From Spirochaetia bacterium (GTDB taxonomy: Bacteria > Spirochaetota > UBA4802 > UBA5550): a DNA stretch of 64,000 bases. The position numbers were made by a program, and so were the translations under genes. The stretch lies in assembly GCA_009885955.1 (NCBI GenBank), contig VFJS01000031.1, forward strand, positions 124,001 through 188,000, given 5' to 3'. Position 1 is the stretch's first letter. The number at the start of each line of letters is the position of its first letter. Positions 52,667-61,359 of this stretch are shown in pieces. The notes beneath the pieces are model-generated. The model saw only the letters and a program-made list of their open reading frames with translations. It had not been told where the DNA came from and searched no databases.

Positions 52667-53587
52667 ATGAAAATTTTTAATACGATAGTGGATACCATAG
52701 GCAACACGCCTCTTGTCAGGATTAATAAACTGAATTCCGGCGGGAAAGCTGAAATTCTTGCTAAATTGGAGTCATTCAATCCCTTTTCCAGCGTAAAATG
52801 CCGTATCGGCTTTGCCATGATAGAAGCTGCAGAGAAGGCAGGTTTAATGAAAAAAGATAGTGTAATCATTGAGCCCACGAGCGGGAACACGGGCATAGCT
52901 CTTGCCTATGTTGCAGCTGCCAGGGGATATAAAATAATCCTTACAATGCCCGAAACCATGAGCATTGAGAGGCGGAAGCTTTTAAAAGCGCTGGGCGCCG
53001 AACTGGTACTGACAGAAGGGGCCAAGGGGATGAAAGGGGCCATTGAAAAGGCTGAAGAGCTTGTGAAAACCACACCCAACGGCTATATGCCCCAGCAGTT
53101 TAAAAATCCTGCAAATCCTGAAATTCACCGGAAAACCACTGCTGTGGAGATTTGGAATGATACCGACGGTAAGGCAGACATACTCGTAGGCGGCGTAGGA
53201 ACCGGCGGCACAATCACCGGCGTTGGAGAGTATATGAAAGCAAAAAAACCTTCATTCAAGGTAGTGGCAGTGGAACCTTCAGGCTCGCCGGTGCTTTCAG
53301 GCGGAAACCCGGGCCCCCACAAGATCCAGGGGATTGGCGCCGGATTTATCCCCGAGGTTCTTAATATGAAAATAATTGATGAAATAATAAAAGTCAATGA
53401 AAACGATGCTGGAAACACGGCGCGTGAACTTTCAAAGCAGGAAGGGATCCTCTGCGGGATATCCTCGGGTGCGGCGCTCTGGGCCGCCCTTGAAATCGCA
53501 AAGCGCGAAGAAAATGCCGGCAAGCTCATCATCGCAATTCTTCCTGACACTGGAGAGCGCTACCTGAGCACCTGGCTCTATGAATAG
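52667..53587 (+). CDS. cysK: cysteine synthase (O-acetylserine sulfhydrylase)
   Basis: A PLP enzyme of 306 residues that makes cysteine from O-acetylserine and sulfide. Lys44 in [10 protein letters not shown] carries PLP. The substrate loop [16 protein letters not shown] and the phosphate-binding [13 protein letters not shown] are typical. Normal sequences have VKDRI, here VKCRI. The C-terminus ends in [13 protein letters not shown], as in CysK. It is first in a set of sulfur-amino-acid genes, with a promoter and possible Rrf2 operator upstream; AGGAG precedes ATG. Confidence 0.95.
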   Translation: MKIFNTIVDTIGNTPLVRINKLNSGGKAEILAKLESFNPFSSVKCRIGFAMIEAAEKAGLMKKDSVIIEPTSGNTGIALAYVAAARGYKIILTMPETMSIERRKLLKALGAELVLTEGAKGMKGAIEKAEELVKTTPNGYMPQQFKNPANPEIHRKTTAVEIWNDTDGKADILVGGVGTGGTITGVGEYMKAKKPSFKVVAVEPSGSPVLSGGNPGPHKIQGIGAGFIPEVLNMKIIDEIIKVNENDAGNTARELSKQEGILCGISSGAALWAALEIAKREENAGKLIIAILPDTGERYLSTWLYE

Positions 53588-53618
53588 CTGAAAAAATAAA
53601 ACAACCCAATAAAATATT

Positions 53619-53723
53619 TGCTCACGGATGGCGCGGATGAACACAGATAAACGGGATAAAAAATAAATGTTCATACTATTAAGAAATATAAAATCCGTGA
53701 TTATCCGTGTAAATCCGTGAGCA
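53619..53723. repeat. palindromic repeat of the CACGGAT family, copy 2
   Basis: Left arm tgctcacggatggcgcggat (53619-53638) and acacagat; right arm ttatccgtgt followed by aaatccgtgagca (to 53723). The arms pair over about 25 bp around an AT-rich loop. It lies between cysK and metY, 45 bp before metY. Confidence 0.7.
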
Positions 53724-53767
53724 TTAAATAGCAGTTGATACATTAATTATTAATCAAGGAGAATGAT

Positions 53768-55066
53768 ATGTCTGATAAAAAATACCGTTTCGAAACACTG
53801 GCGCTCCACGCGGGGCAGGTTCCCGATCCTACAACCCTTTCCAGGGGGGTTCCGGTATACCGCACCAGCTCATATGTATTTAAAAATACTGAACATGCCG
53901 CTAACCTCTTCGCGCTGAAGGAACTGGGCAACATCTACACCAGGCTCATGAACCCCACCCATGACGTCCTTGAACAGAGGGTGAGCGCGCTGGAAAATGG
54001 CGCCGCATCGGTTGCACTGGCATCGGGCACAAGCGCCATACATTACACGGTCATCAACATGGCCAGGCAGGGGGATGAAATAGTATCTGCAAGCAACCTC
54101 TACGGAGGCACCTACACCATGTTCGATGCAATATTTCCGCAGTTCGGCATAACCACGAAATTCGTTGATTCAAGGGACCCGAAAAATTTCAAAAAGGCAA
54201 TAACACCAAAGACTAAAATGCTGTTTATCGAAACCATTGGAAACCCGGTCCTCGATTTTACCGACATAAAGGAGGTGGCGGATATAGCCCATGAGAATGG
54301 CCTTCCGCTGGTTGTTGACGCAACATTCACCACTCCCTATCTTCTCCGCTCCATGGATCACGGCGCGGACATCGTGGTAAACTCCCTCACAAAATGGATG
54401 GGAGGCCATGGCTCGGCAATCGGCGGGATAGTCACTGACTCAGGAAAGTTCAACTGGAACAGCGAAAAATTTCCCCTCCTCTCCGAGCCCGATCCAAACT
54501 ACCACGGCATGAGGTGGGCGAAGGATCTTCCGGCTGTGCTTGCCCCAATTGCCTTTGCATTGAGATTGAGGACAGTTCCGCTCAGAAACCTTGGCGCTGC
54601 AATCTCCCCTGACAACGCCTGGATATTCATTCAGGGAATTGAGACGCTCCCTCTCAGGATGGAGAGGCACTGTGAAAACGCTGTAAAAGTAGCCCAGTTC
54701 CTCAGCAAAGACAGCCGGGTGGAATGGGTCCGCTATCCCGGACTCCCCAATGATCCTGCGCACTCAGTCGCGAAAAAATATCTCAAAAAAGGATTCGGGG
54801 GAATGGTTGTATTCGGGATAAAAGGCGGTTATCAGAAAGCCGTTAAGCTCATCGACAATATAAGGCTGTTTTCGCATCTGGCAAACGTGGGGGACGCGAA
54901 AAGCCTCATCCTCCATCCTGCATCCACATCTCATTCGCAGATGAGCGAGGAACAGCAGCGCCAGGGTGGACTCTCTCCCGACCTGATCCGCCTCTCCATA
55001 GGCCTCGAGAATGCTGATGATATCATTGAAGCGCTGGACGAAGCGCTGTCCATCGCACAGAAGTAG
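53768..55066 (+). CDS. metY: O-acetylhomoserine sulfhydrylase
   Basis: A 432-residue PLP enzyme that joins O-acetylhomoserine with sulfide (or methanethiol) to give homocysteine (or methionine). It begins [16 protein letters not shown], typical of MetY. The PLP-binding lysine lies in [11 protein letters not shown]. The PTS-like YGGTYTMFD and [11 protein letters not shown] segments are present, and the length (430 rather than 380) separates it from cystathionine synthases and lyases. The ribosome site AAGGAG is strong. Confidence 0.93.
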   Translation: MSDKKYRFETLALHAGQVPDPTTLSRGVPVYRTSSYVFKNTEHAANLFALKELGNIYTRLMNPTHDVLEQRVSALENGAASVALASGTSAIHYTVINMARQGDEIVSASNLYGGTYTMFDAIFPQFGITTKFVDSRDPKNFKKAITPKTKMLFIETIGNPVLDFTDIKEVADIAHENGLPLVVDATFTTPYLLRSMDHGADIVVNSLTKWMGGHGSAIGGIVTDSGKFNWNSEKFPLLSEPDPNYHGMRWAKDLPAVLAPIAFALRLRTVPLRNLGAAISPDNAWIFIQGIETLPLRMERHCENAVKVAQFLSKDSRVEWVRYPGLPNDPAHSVAKKYLKKGFGGMVVFGIKGGYQKAVKLIDNIRLFSHLANVGDAKSLILHPASTSHSQMSEEQQRQGGLSPDLIRLSIGLENADDIIEALDEALSIAQK

Positions 55067-55076
55067 CTGGCGGAAG

Positions 55077-56213
55077 ATGAAGATAGAGACTCAATTAGCG
55101 CGAGCCGGGCTCTGCACCGATGAAAAAACCGGGGCAATAAGCACGCCCATTCATCCCAGCGCCACCTTCAGGCATGAATCTCTGGGATGCTCAACAGGGT
55201 TTGATTATTCGCGGACATCAAATCCCACGAGGGCAGTTCTGGAAAAAGAGATGGCCTCGCTAGAAGGAGGATATGGAGGATTCGCCTTTTCATCGGGCAT
55301 GGCTGCGGTCACCGCAGTGGCCTCGCTCTTTTCCCATGGGGACCACCTGGTCCTTTCCGATGACCTCTATGGCGGGACCTACAGATTTTTCAAGAAAATA
55401 GCCGAACGGTTCGGTATCAGGTCCGACTTTGCTGATCTCACGGACATCGGGGAGGCCGAAAAGGCAATTCAGCCCCGGACAAAAGCCCTGTTCATAGAAA
55501 CACCCACGAACCCCATGATGAAAATATCGGACATTGCAGCTCTGTCGTCACTGGCAAAAAAAAAGGGGATCCTGTCAATAGTGGACAATACGTTCATGAC
55601 CCCCTATCTCCAGCAGCCGATAAAGCTGGGCGCCGACATTATAATCCACAGCGGCACCAAGTATATCGGCGGCCACAATGACGTCCTCTGCGGCATTGCC
55701 GTATGCGCAACAAAGGAGCTCAGCGAACAGCTGGGCTTCATCCAGAATGCCACGGGCGGCGTTCTCTCCCCCTTTGACACATGGCTTGTCATCAGGGGGC
55801 TGAAGACTCTTGCCCTCCGGGTAGACAGGTCGCAGGATAATGCCGGGGAGATTGCCGTCTGGCTTTCAGGCAGGAGGGACGTGACTGCCGTCTTCTATCC
55901 CGGGCTTCTCAAGGGAAGGGACGGCGAAATTCACAGGGGCCAGTCGCGCGGATCAGGTGCCATGGTATCCTTCTGCATGAAGGATAAAGGCCAGGCTGAA
56001 AAAGTCATCAACAGCGTAAAAATAATAAGCTTTGCAGAAAGCCTGGGCGGCGTAGAATCGCTCATAACCTATCCGGCGGTACAAACTCACTCGGATGTAC
56101 CAGCAGAGATCCGCGAAAAACTAGGGATAACAGACACACTTCTCAGACTGTCTGTCGGCATAGAGGACTGCCAGGATCTCATAGACGACCTGAAACAGGC
56201 AATGGAAGGATAG
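55077..56213 (+). CDS. cystathionine gamma-synthase/lyase family PLP enzyme (first of two)
   Basis: A 378-residue trans-sulfuration PLP enzyme. PLP lysine in HSGTKYIGGHNDVLCG; other signatures are YSRTSNPTRAVLE, FSSGMAAVTAVA, YGGTYRFF and SLGGVESLITYP. The frame is open upstream to 55011, but the ATG at 55077 gives the usual N-terminus (MKIETQLARAG) and follows the metY stop by 11 bp. The family includes cystathionine gamma-synthase, cystathionine beta- and gamma-lyase and methionine gamma-lyase, which motifs alone do not separate. The next gene is a paralogue. Confidence 0.9.
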   Translation: MKIETQLARAGLCTDEKTGAISTPIHPSATFRHESLGCSTGFDYSRTSNPTRAVLEKEMASLEGGYGGFAFSSGMAAVTAVASLFSHGDHLVLSDDLYGGTYRFFKKIAERFGIRSDFADLTDIGEAEKAIQPRTKALFIETPTNPMMKISDIAALSSLAKKKGILSIVDNTFMTPYLQQPIKLGADIIIHSGTKYIGGHNDVLCGIAVCATKELSEQLGFIQNATGGVLSPFDTWLVIRGLKTLALRVDRSQDNAGEIAVWLSGRRDVTAVFYPGLLKGRDGEIHRGQSRGSGAMVSFCMKDKGQAEKVINSVKIISFAESLGGVESLITYPAVQTHSDVPAEIREKLGITDTLLRLSVGIEDCQDLIDDLKQAMEG

Positions 56214-56216
56214 CCG

Positions 56217-57359
56217 ATGAAATATGCAACCAGGATACTTCATGGCGCCGGGGACAGGGACCCCTTCACCGGCGCGCTCAGCATGCCGATCTACCCGGCA
56301 TCAACCTATCACCAGAAGGACATCTCCATAACCCAGGAGTACGATTATTCCAGGTCCGGGAACCCGACGAGAAGGGCCCTGGAAGAGACACTGGCGTCTC
56401 TTGAGGAAGGCGCGGCAGGATATGCCTTTTCCTCCGGGGTTGCGGCCATCACTGCGGCCATAACATCGGTGCTCAGCGCCGGCGACCACATGGTTGTCAC
56501 TCGGGACGTCTATGGCGGGACCTACCGGCTCCTTACGAGATACCTTGATCGCCTGGGAATCACCCATACTTTTACCGATACAACCGATCCCGAAGCCACG
56601 GAGAGGGTTGTGCAGAAAAACACAAAAGCCCTGTTTCTTGAAAGCCCGTCGAATCCGCTGCTCAGAATAATAGATTTTGAATCAATGCGGAACATTGCCG
56701 GCAGGCACGGCCTCATCACCATGGTTGACAACACATTTCTTTCGCCCTACTTCTTTCAGCCGCTCCGTTTCGGCATGGATATGAGCATCCACAGCGCAAC
56801 AAAATTCCTTGGAGGCCACAGCGATCTCATTGCCGGCGCAGTTGTAACCCGCACCAGGGAACTGGGCGATGCAGTGCGCCAGGTTCAAAACACAACGGGC
56901 AACATGCTCTCCCCTGAAAATTCCTGGCTCCTCATGAGGGGGATAAAAACCCTGAGGGCCAGAATGGAGATGCAGGCTGCGGGGGCCATGGAGATTGCAC
57001 TGCGGCTGAAAAACCTCCCGTGGGTCAGTGAGGTTTATTATCCCGGCCTTACCGGCCATGAAGGCCATGAAATTATTAAGAGCCAGGCAGGGGGATATGG
57101 AGCAGTAGTATCGTTTAATGCCGATACCGTTACCAGGGCGATGTCCATCATGAAAAATGTCCATTACTGGACCGTTGCAGTTTCTCTGGGCGGCGTTGAA
57201 TCGATCCTGTCGTATCCGGTTAAAATGTCCCATGCGGCAATGCCGGCTGCGGAGAGGGAAAAACTCGGGATAAAAGATACGCTCATAAGGCTCTCCATAG
57301 GCCTTGAGGATACAGGTGATCTCATTGAGGACCTTGAAAAAAGTGCGTCTCGATTATGA
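56217..57359 (+). CDS. cystathionine gamma-synthase/lyase family PLP enzyme (second of two)
   Basis: A 380-residue paralogue of the preceding protein; 3 bp separate the genes. The PLP lysine is in HSATKFLGGHSDLIAG; signatures YSRSGNPTRRALE, FSSGVAAITAA, YGGTYRLL and SLGGVESILSYP match. A tandem pair of this type could supply both synthase and lyase activities, converting homocysteine to cysteine or back. GGAAGGA lies upstream of ATG. The end is followed by a CACAGAG palindromic repeat. Confidence 0.9.
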   Translation: MKYATRILHGAGDRDPFTGALSMPIYPASTYHQKDISITQEYDYSRSGNPTRRALEETLASLEEGAAGYAFSSGVAAITAAITSVLSAGDHMVVTRDVYGGTYRLLTRYLDRLGITHTFTDTTDPEATERVVQKNTKALFLESPSNPLLRIIDFESMRNIAGRHGLITMVDNTFLSPYFFQPLRFGMDMSIHSATKFLGGHSDLIAGAVVTRTRELGDAVRQVQNTTGNMLSPENSWLLMRGIKTLRARMEMQAAGAMEIALRLKNLPWVSEVYYPGLTGHEGHEIIKSQAGGYGAVVSFNADTVTRAMSIMKNVHYWTVAVSLGGVESILSYPVKMSHAAMPAAEREKLGIKDTLIRLSIGLEDTGDLIEDLEKSASRL

Positions 57360-57390
57360 GTACGATATGAATCAACCAAAAAAGAATTTT

Positions 57391-57531
57391 GCCACAGAGA
57401 CACAGAGACACAGAGAGATGACAGTAAATTAATGAGAATTAAAAATATAATTTTAATAGTATGGTGTTATTTTGCTGATAAACAATCATACTAAACTAAC
57501 TCATACTCCGTGCCTCTGTGACTCTGTGGCA
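57391..57531. repeat. long palindromic repeat of the CACAGAG family, copy 2
   Basis: Left arm gccacagagacacagagaca (57391-57410), right arm ctctgtgactctgtggc ending near 57531. The two arms pair over about 26 bp with an AT-rich loop of about 85 nt. It lies between the second trans-sulfuration gene and the Rrf2 gene. Confidence 0.75.
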
Positions 57532-57623
57532 GACTTTATTATTAGCTTCATGAGAGTGAGAGTACAGGTTCAGTCAAACCAACAGCCCATGCATGATAAA
57601 GGACAGCTGCCAGGAGGCATTCA

Positions 57624-58061
57624 GTGAAACTCTCAACCAGGAGCAGATACGGAGTACAGATGATGTATGAACTGGCCGCACACTACGGCAGCGAACCCCT
57701 GGTAATCAGGGAGATTGCCAGACGGCAGGAAATATCGGAAAAATATCTGAGCAAGCTTATTATCCCTCTCAAAGCGGCAAAACTAGTACATTCAACAAGG
57801 GGATCCCATGGCGGCTATACCCTCGCAAGGGATCCCGGGCAAATTACAATCAGGGAGATAGTAGAAATTCTTGAGGGTGATATTACCCCGGTGGAATGCG
57901 TCAGAAACAGCCAGGCATGCGGAAGATCCGGTACATGCCCGGCAAGGGATATATGGTGCAGGCTCGATGATACTATCTACAAATTTCTGAACAGCATAAC
58001 GCTTAAAGACATGGCCCGGGACTTCCTGAAGAACCGGAGCGACCCTACATACTCTATATAA
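57624..58061 (+). CDS. Rrf2-family transcriptional regulator with IscR-like cysteines
   Basis: A 145-residue winged-helix regulator. It starts MKLSTRSRYGVQMMYELAAHYG and has IREIARRQEISEKYLSKLIIPLKAAKLVHSTRG as the DNA-binding domain. Three cysteines, Cys92, Cys99 and Cys105, fall at IscR's cluster-binding positions (92, 98, 104); a matching ligand for IscR His107 is not obvious. Rrf2 members include CymR (cysteine metabolism) and IscR (Fe-S supply). Its place next to cysK, metY and trans-sulfuration genes suggests that it regulates them. GTG start with AGGAGG upstream. Confidence 0.9.
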   Translation: MKLSTRSRYGVQMMYELAAHYGSEPLVIREIARRQEISEKYLSKLIIPLKAAKLVHSTRGSHGGYTLARDPGQITIREIVEILEGDITPVECVRNSQACGRSGTCPARDIWCRLDDTIYKFLNSITLKDMARDFLKNRSDPTYSI

Positions 58062-58063
58062 TT

Positions 58064-58522
58064 CTAATCCTTGTCATCTTCATTCACAGGTTTATGAGAC
58101 TTCATTTTCCCCCCTTTTCTGGGGAACATACTTTTTAATGATTCCTTGACACTCTTGTCAGAACTGAATTTTGTCATAATTGTATTTATGGAGTTCCCCA
58201 GTCTGTCCTGGGTCTCCTGGTATTGTTTATATACGTCTTCTATCGCCGGTGGTATTGTTTTTGGATTTCTCAGATTAATGTCCTTATATTTTTTCATAAC
58301 AGTTCTGAATTTAGGGGTTGCTGCATTCATCTCCTTTTTATACAGTTCTATTGCATCGATAATTTTTTTTGAACTGTCTGCAGAGTCGATAGACGACACA
58401 AAAACATCCCCGACTTTTATAACTTGATTGAAACTTTCCCGGAGATCAGAATATTCCTTTTTGCACCCTGCGCCCATTATTATGAAAATGAACAAACTAT
58501 AAATGAAAAATTTATTGAGCAT
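58064..58522 (-). CDS. small lipoprotein, paralogue of the gene at 58781
   Basis: A 152-residue probable lipoprotein. The signal peptide ends IIMGAGC, with Cys near residue 20. The mature part is helical and charged: SDLRESFNQVIKVGDVFVSSIDSADSSKKIIDAIE, with a Lys-rich C-terminus. It resembles the protein at 58781 in its first mature residues (CKKEYSDL and CRKDYTDV) and in AADSSKK/AAESSKK. No function is known. It converges on the Rrf2 gene with 2 bp between the stops. Confidence 0.7.
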   Translation of the reverse strand: MLNKFFIYSLFIFIIMGAGCKKEYSDLRESFNQVIKVGDVFVSSIDSADSSKKIIDAIELYKKEMNAATPKFRTVMKKYKDINLRNPKTIPPAIEDVYKQYQETQDRLGNSINTIMTKFSSDKSVKESLKSMFPRKGGKMKSHKPVNEDDKD

Positions 58523-58780
58523 AACAACCTCTTATTATCTAATATATTCTAATATAAACTCCCTGACAAATAATCATCCAATCATTTTGTGTCAAGTTAA
58601 ATTATACGATTTTTTTTTTGCTGAATCCTGACCGGTAACGGGATGAATTGACTATGTGCATGGCCTTAGATATTTTGAAATAAGAATGATATCAACATGT
58701 CATGTTGCAGACAATTGTACCATCGGAAAATATTTCATATGATCGGGACCCATCCTGATGGAATGGCATCCCCCGGGGCA
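58523..58780. other. intergenic region between two lipoprotein genes
   Basis: 258 AT-rich bases between two same-strand genes. No recognisable gene, repeat or terminator. It should hold the promoter of the downstream lipoprotein gene. Confidence 0.4.
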
Positions 58781-59203
58781 TTAATTTTTTGAATCGGTTA
58801 ATAGCCTGATAAGATTTTGAATTGATTCAGCAACATCGGGTTCTGATTTATATTTTAATCTGACCTCTTCAATTGTTTTCATTAACCTGTTCGCCGTCAT
58901 ACTTCTGTTTGTGACTGCCTGTTTTAAATCCTTTGGCATATCCTCGAGATACTTGAAATTGCCCGCATTCATCTTTTCCTGGATTTTTTTGTATTGATGG
59001 GTTACTACCTTAAATTTGACACTATAGGCATTGATTTCAGCAATAACTTTTTTTGAACTTTCCGCTGCCTTGATCGTTTCTGTTAAGGTAGAATCGAGCA
59101 TGCTCATCGTGTTGTAAAAATTAGCGACATCAGTGTAGTCTTTCCTGCACCCGATACCGAATATCAACACTGTCATTAAAAAATAAATTGAACCTTTATT
59201 CAT
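58781..59203 (-). CDS. small lipoprotein, paralogue of the gene at 58064
   Basis: A 140-residue probable lipoprotein with signal peptide ending IFGIGC (Cys near residue 19). Mature part is helical, with LDSTLTETIKAAESSKKVIAEINAY similar in pattern to the neighbouring paralogue. Both are likely periplasmic or outer-membrane small helical proteins. No function is known. AAGGG lies upstream of ATG. Confidence 0.7.
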   Translation of the reverse strand: MNKGSIYFLMTVLIFGIGCRKDYTDVANFYNTMSMLDSTLTETIKAAESSKKVIAEINAYSVKFKVVTHQYKKIQEKMNAGNFKYLEDMPKDLKQAVTNRSMTANRLMKTIEEVRLKYKSEPDVAESIQNLIRLLTDSKN

Positions 59204-59314
59204 TATGCAACCCTTTTAGAAAAATTTATTGAAATCTGGAAACATTTTCCCCGGGGATATTTTCATGTCAATATTAATTATATGAAAGAACTCAATCAAA
59301 TAAAAAAAACAGCA

Positions 59315-60094
59315 TCAGGATTTCACCATGTCAAAATCGGCATCCATCCAGGCAGGAAAATTTTTCCGGTACTCCAGAAGTTCCTCCATGGACAGTGTAA
59401 AGGAATGGACAACCGTCTCATGCTGCTTTTCAAAAAGGGCCCCCCCCCGGAAGTTGATGACCATGGAATCCCCGCTGTACAGGATGCCGTTGCCGTCGAG
59501 CCCCACCCTGTTGACTCCGATAACATAGCACTGGTTCTCAATGGCCCTTGCCCGTAAAAGGGTTTTCCAGTGGAGCGAGCGGCTTTCAGGCCAGTTTGCC
59601 ACATAGAGGGCCGCATGATAATCGTTATTCACATTCCGGGCCCAGACGGGAAAGCGGAGGTCATAGCATATGAAGGGCCTGAACCTCCACCCCTTCAGTT
59701 CCACGGTGATATTTGAATTCCCGGGAGCATAGACCTTCTCCTCGCCGGCATAGCGGAAAAGATGCTTCTTGTCGTACACGTGAAGTTTCCCGCCCGGCCC
59801 GGCCCATATGAGCCTGTTGTAGAAATTCCCGCCTTCCTTAATAATCATGCTGCCGGTTATGTCCATACCCCTGCGGGCAGACATTTCACGGATCCATGCA
59901 ACTGTCCCGCCGTCCATATTCTGGGCCAGGGCTGCGGCATTCATGGTGAACCCGGTGGTGAACATTTCCGGGAGCACCGTAAGATCGGTTCCACCCGGAA
60001 TAGAATCCATGAGCTTTTCGAACATGGCCAGGTTTGCGCTGATGTTCTCCCATTCCAGGGAGGCCTGTATGATTGCAATCTTTATATCCTGCAC
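59315..60094 (-). CDS. nitrilase-family omega-amidase (YafV/NIT2 type)
   Basis: A 259-residue carbon-nitrogen hydrolase. The Glu-Lys-Cys triad is visible: Glu43 in LPEMF, Lys in YDKKHLF near 109 and Cys in RPFICYDLRFPVW near 143. It resembles omega-amidase YafV, which hydrolyses 2-oxoglutaramate formed by glutamine transaminases. Its start (GTG) overlaps the aminotransferase gene by 13 bp. This pairing matches the YbdL-YafV pair in other bacteria. Confidence 0.88.
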   Translation of the reverse strand: MQDIKIAIIQASLEWENISANLAMFEKLMDSIPGGTDLTVLPEMFTTGFTMNAAALAQNMDGGTVAWIREMSARRGMDITGSMIIKEGGNFYNRLIWAGPGGKLHVYDKKHLFRYAGEEKVYAPGNSNITVELKGWRFRPFICYDLRFPVWARNVNNDYHAALYVANWPESRSLHWKTLLRARAIENQCYVIGVNRVGLDGNGILYSGDSMVINFRGGALFEKQHETVVHSFTLSMEELLEYRKNFPAWMDADFDMVKS

Positions 60095-61224
60095 AGCTTT
60101 AGAGCAGCCTCCTTGAGTGTTTCATCCCTTTTGGCAAAGCAGAACCTGAGCACATGGCTGTCATCACCGCCGCTGTAAAATACCGAAGGCGGGATTGATG
60201 CAACTCCGTGCTCTTTAATCAGCCTTTTAGAGAAATCCCTGTCCCTCTCCGTTGAAATATCCGAATATTCCAGCATCTGGAAATATGTGCCGCTGCTGGG
60301 GACGGCTTTAAATGACGAACCTGCAATGCCTGAAAGGAACAGGTCGCGTTTCTTCTGATAAAATTCCCCCAGCCCCAGGTAATGCTCTTTATGTACCATG
60401 AACTCGGCATAGGCATGCTGAATGGGTGTGTTCGTGGCAAAGGTAAGGTACTGGTGGACCTTCCGGAACTCCCTGCTGAGAGCCGCAGGCGCCAGGGAGT
60501 ATCCAATCTTCCATCCCGTTGCATGATAGGTCTTCCCGAAAGAGCCGATGACAAAACTCCTTGCAGCCAGGTCGGGATACCTGGACATGCTTTCATGCGC
60601 AGCCCCGTCAAAAATGATATGCTCGTAGACCTCGTCGCTCACGATAAAAAATTCATGCCTGGAAGCCAGTTCCCTGAGGGCAGATATATCATCCTCCCCG
60701 AGCACCGCCCCTGTGGGATTGTGGGGGGAGTTGAGTATGATGAGCCTGGTTTTCGCCGTGAGGGAATTCTCCACCCTGCCCCAGTCGATCCTGTATCCGG
60801 GATAGGACATTCTGACAAAGACGGGGACTCCCCCGCAGAGCTTCACTGCCGGGACATAGGAGTCGTATGCAGGCTCAATGACTATCACCTCGTCACTTTC
60901 TCTTACAACAGCTGTTATTGCTGCGAAGAGGGCTTCCGTGGCGCCCGAAGTGACGGTGATCTCCGTTTCGGGGTCGTACCTGGCGCCGTACAGTTCTTTC
61001 ACCTTTTCCGAGATCCTTTCTCTTAATAGGGGCACCCCCTGCATCGGCGCATACTGGTTATATCCCATTCGCATATATTTTTCAATAAGTGAAATGATCT
61101 CAGGGTTTACATCAAAATCAGGAAAACCCTGTGAAAGGTTGATGGCGCCGTGCTCATTGGACAGGGCCGTCATGATGGAGAAGATTGTCGTACCCACGTC
61201 CGGGAGTTTTGATACTATGTTCAT
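60082..61224 (-). CDS. class I aminotransferase, probable methionine/glutamine aminotransferase (YbdL-like)
   Basis: A fold-type I PLP aminotransferase of about 380 residues. Motifs: INLSQGFPDFD near the N-terminus, SGATEALFAA, NSPHNPTGAV, VSDEVYEHIIFD, and the PLP-lysine site SFGKTYHATGWKIGY. Similar enzymes (YbdL, kynurenine/glutamine transaminase K) pass amino groups from glutamine to 2-oxo-methylthiobutyrate, remaking methionine; the oxoglutaramate by-product is then split by the omega-amidase encoded downstream. The frame extends to a GTG at 61260 inside a repeat, but the ATG at 61224 is preferred. Confidence 0.9.
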   Translation of the reverse strand: MNIVSKLPDVGTTIFSIMTALSNEHGAINLSQGFPDFDVNPEIISLIEKYMRMGYNQYAPMQGVPLLRERISEKVKELYGARYDPETEITVTSGATEALFAAITAVVRESDEVIVIEPAYDSYVPAVKLCGGVPVFVRMSYPGYRIDWGRVENSLTAKTRLIILNSPHNPTGAVLGEDDISALRELASRHEFFIVSDEVYEHIIFDGAAHESMSRYPDLAARSFVIGSFGKTYHATGWKIGYSLAPAALSREFRKVHQYLTFATNTPIQHAYAEFMVHKEHYLGLGEFYQKKRDLFLSGIAGSSFKAVPSSGTYFQMLEYSDISTERDRDFSKRLIKEHGVASIPPSVFYSGGDDSHVLRFCFAKRDETLKEAALKLCRI

Positions 61225-61255
61225 GGAGTATTCGCCATGCCTTAAAATAATATTT

Positions 61256-61332
61256 GCCACAGAGGCTCAGAGACACAGAGGGATAATTGATAAAAAAATC
61301 TATCTTACTCTGTGCCTCAGTGTCTCTGTGGC
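61256..61332. repeat. palindromic repeat of the CACAGAG family, copy 3
   Basis: Left arm gccacagaggctcagagac (61256-61274) and acagagg; right arm ctctgtgcctcagtgtctct (61308-61327) and gtggc. Stem of about 25 bp with a short loop of 27 nt. It is the most compact copy and nearly perfect. Confidence 0.75.
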
Positions 61333-61359
61333 CTTCTTATCGAATATTTCGATATAAAT

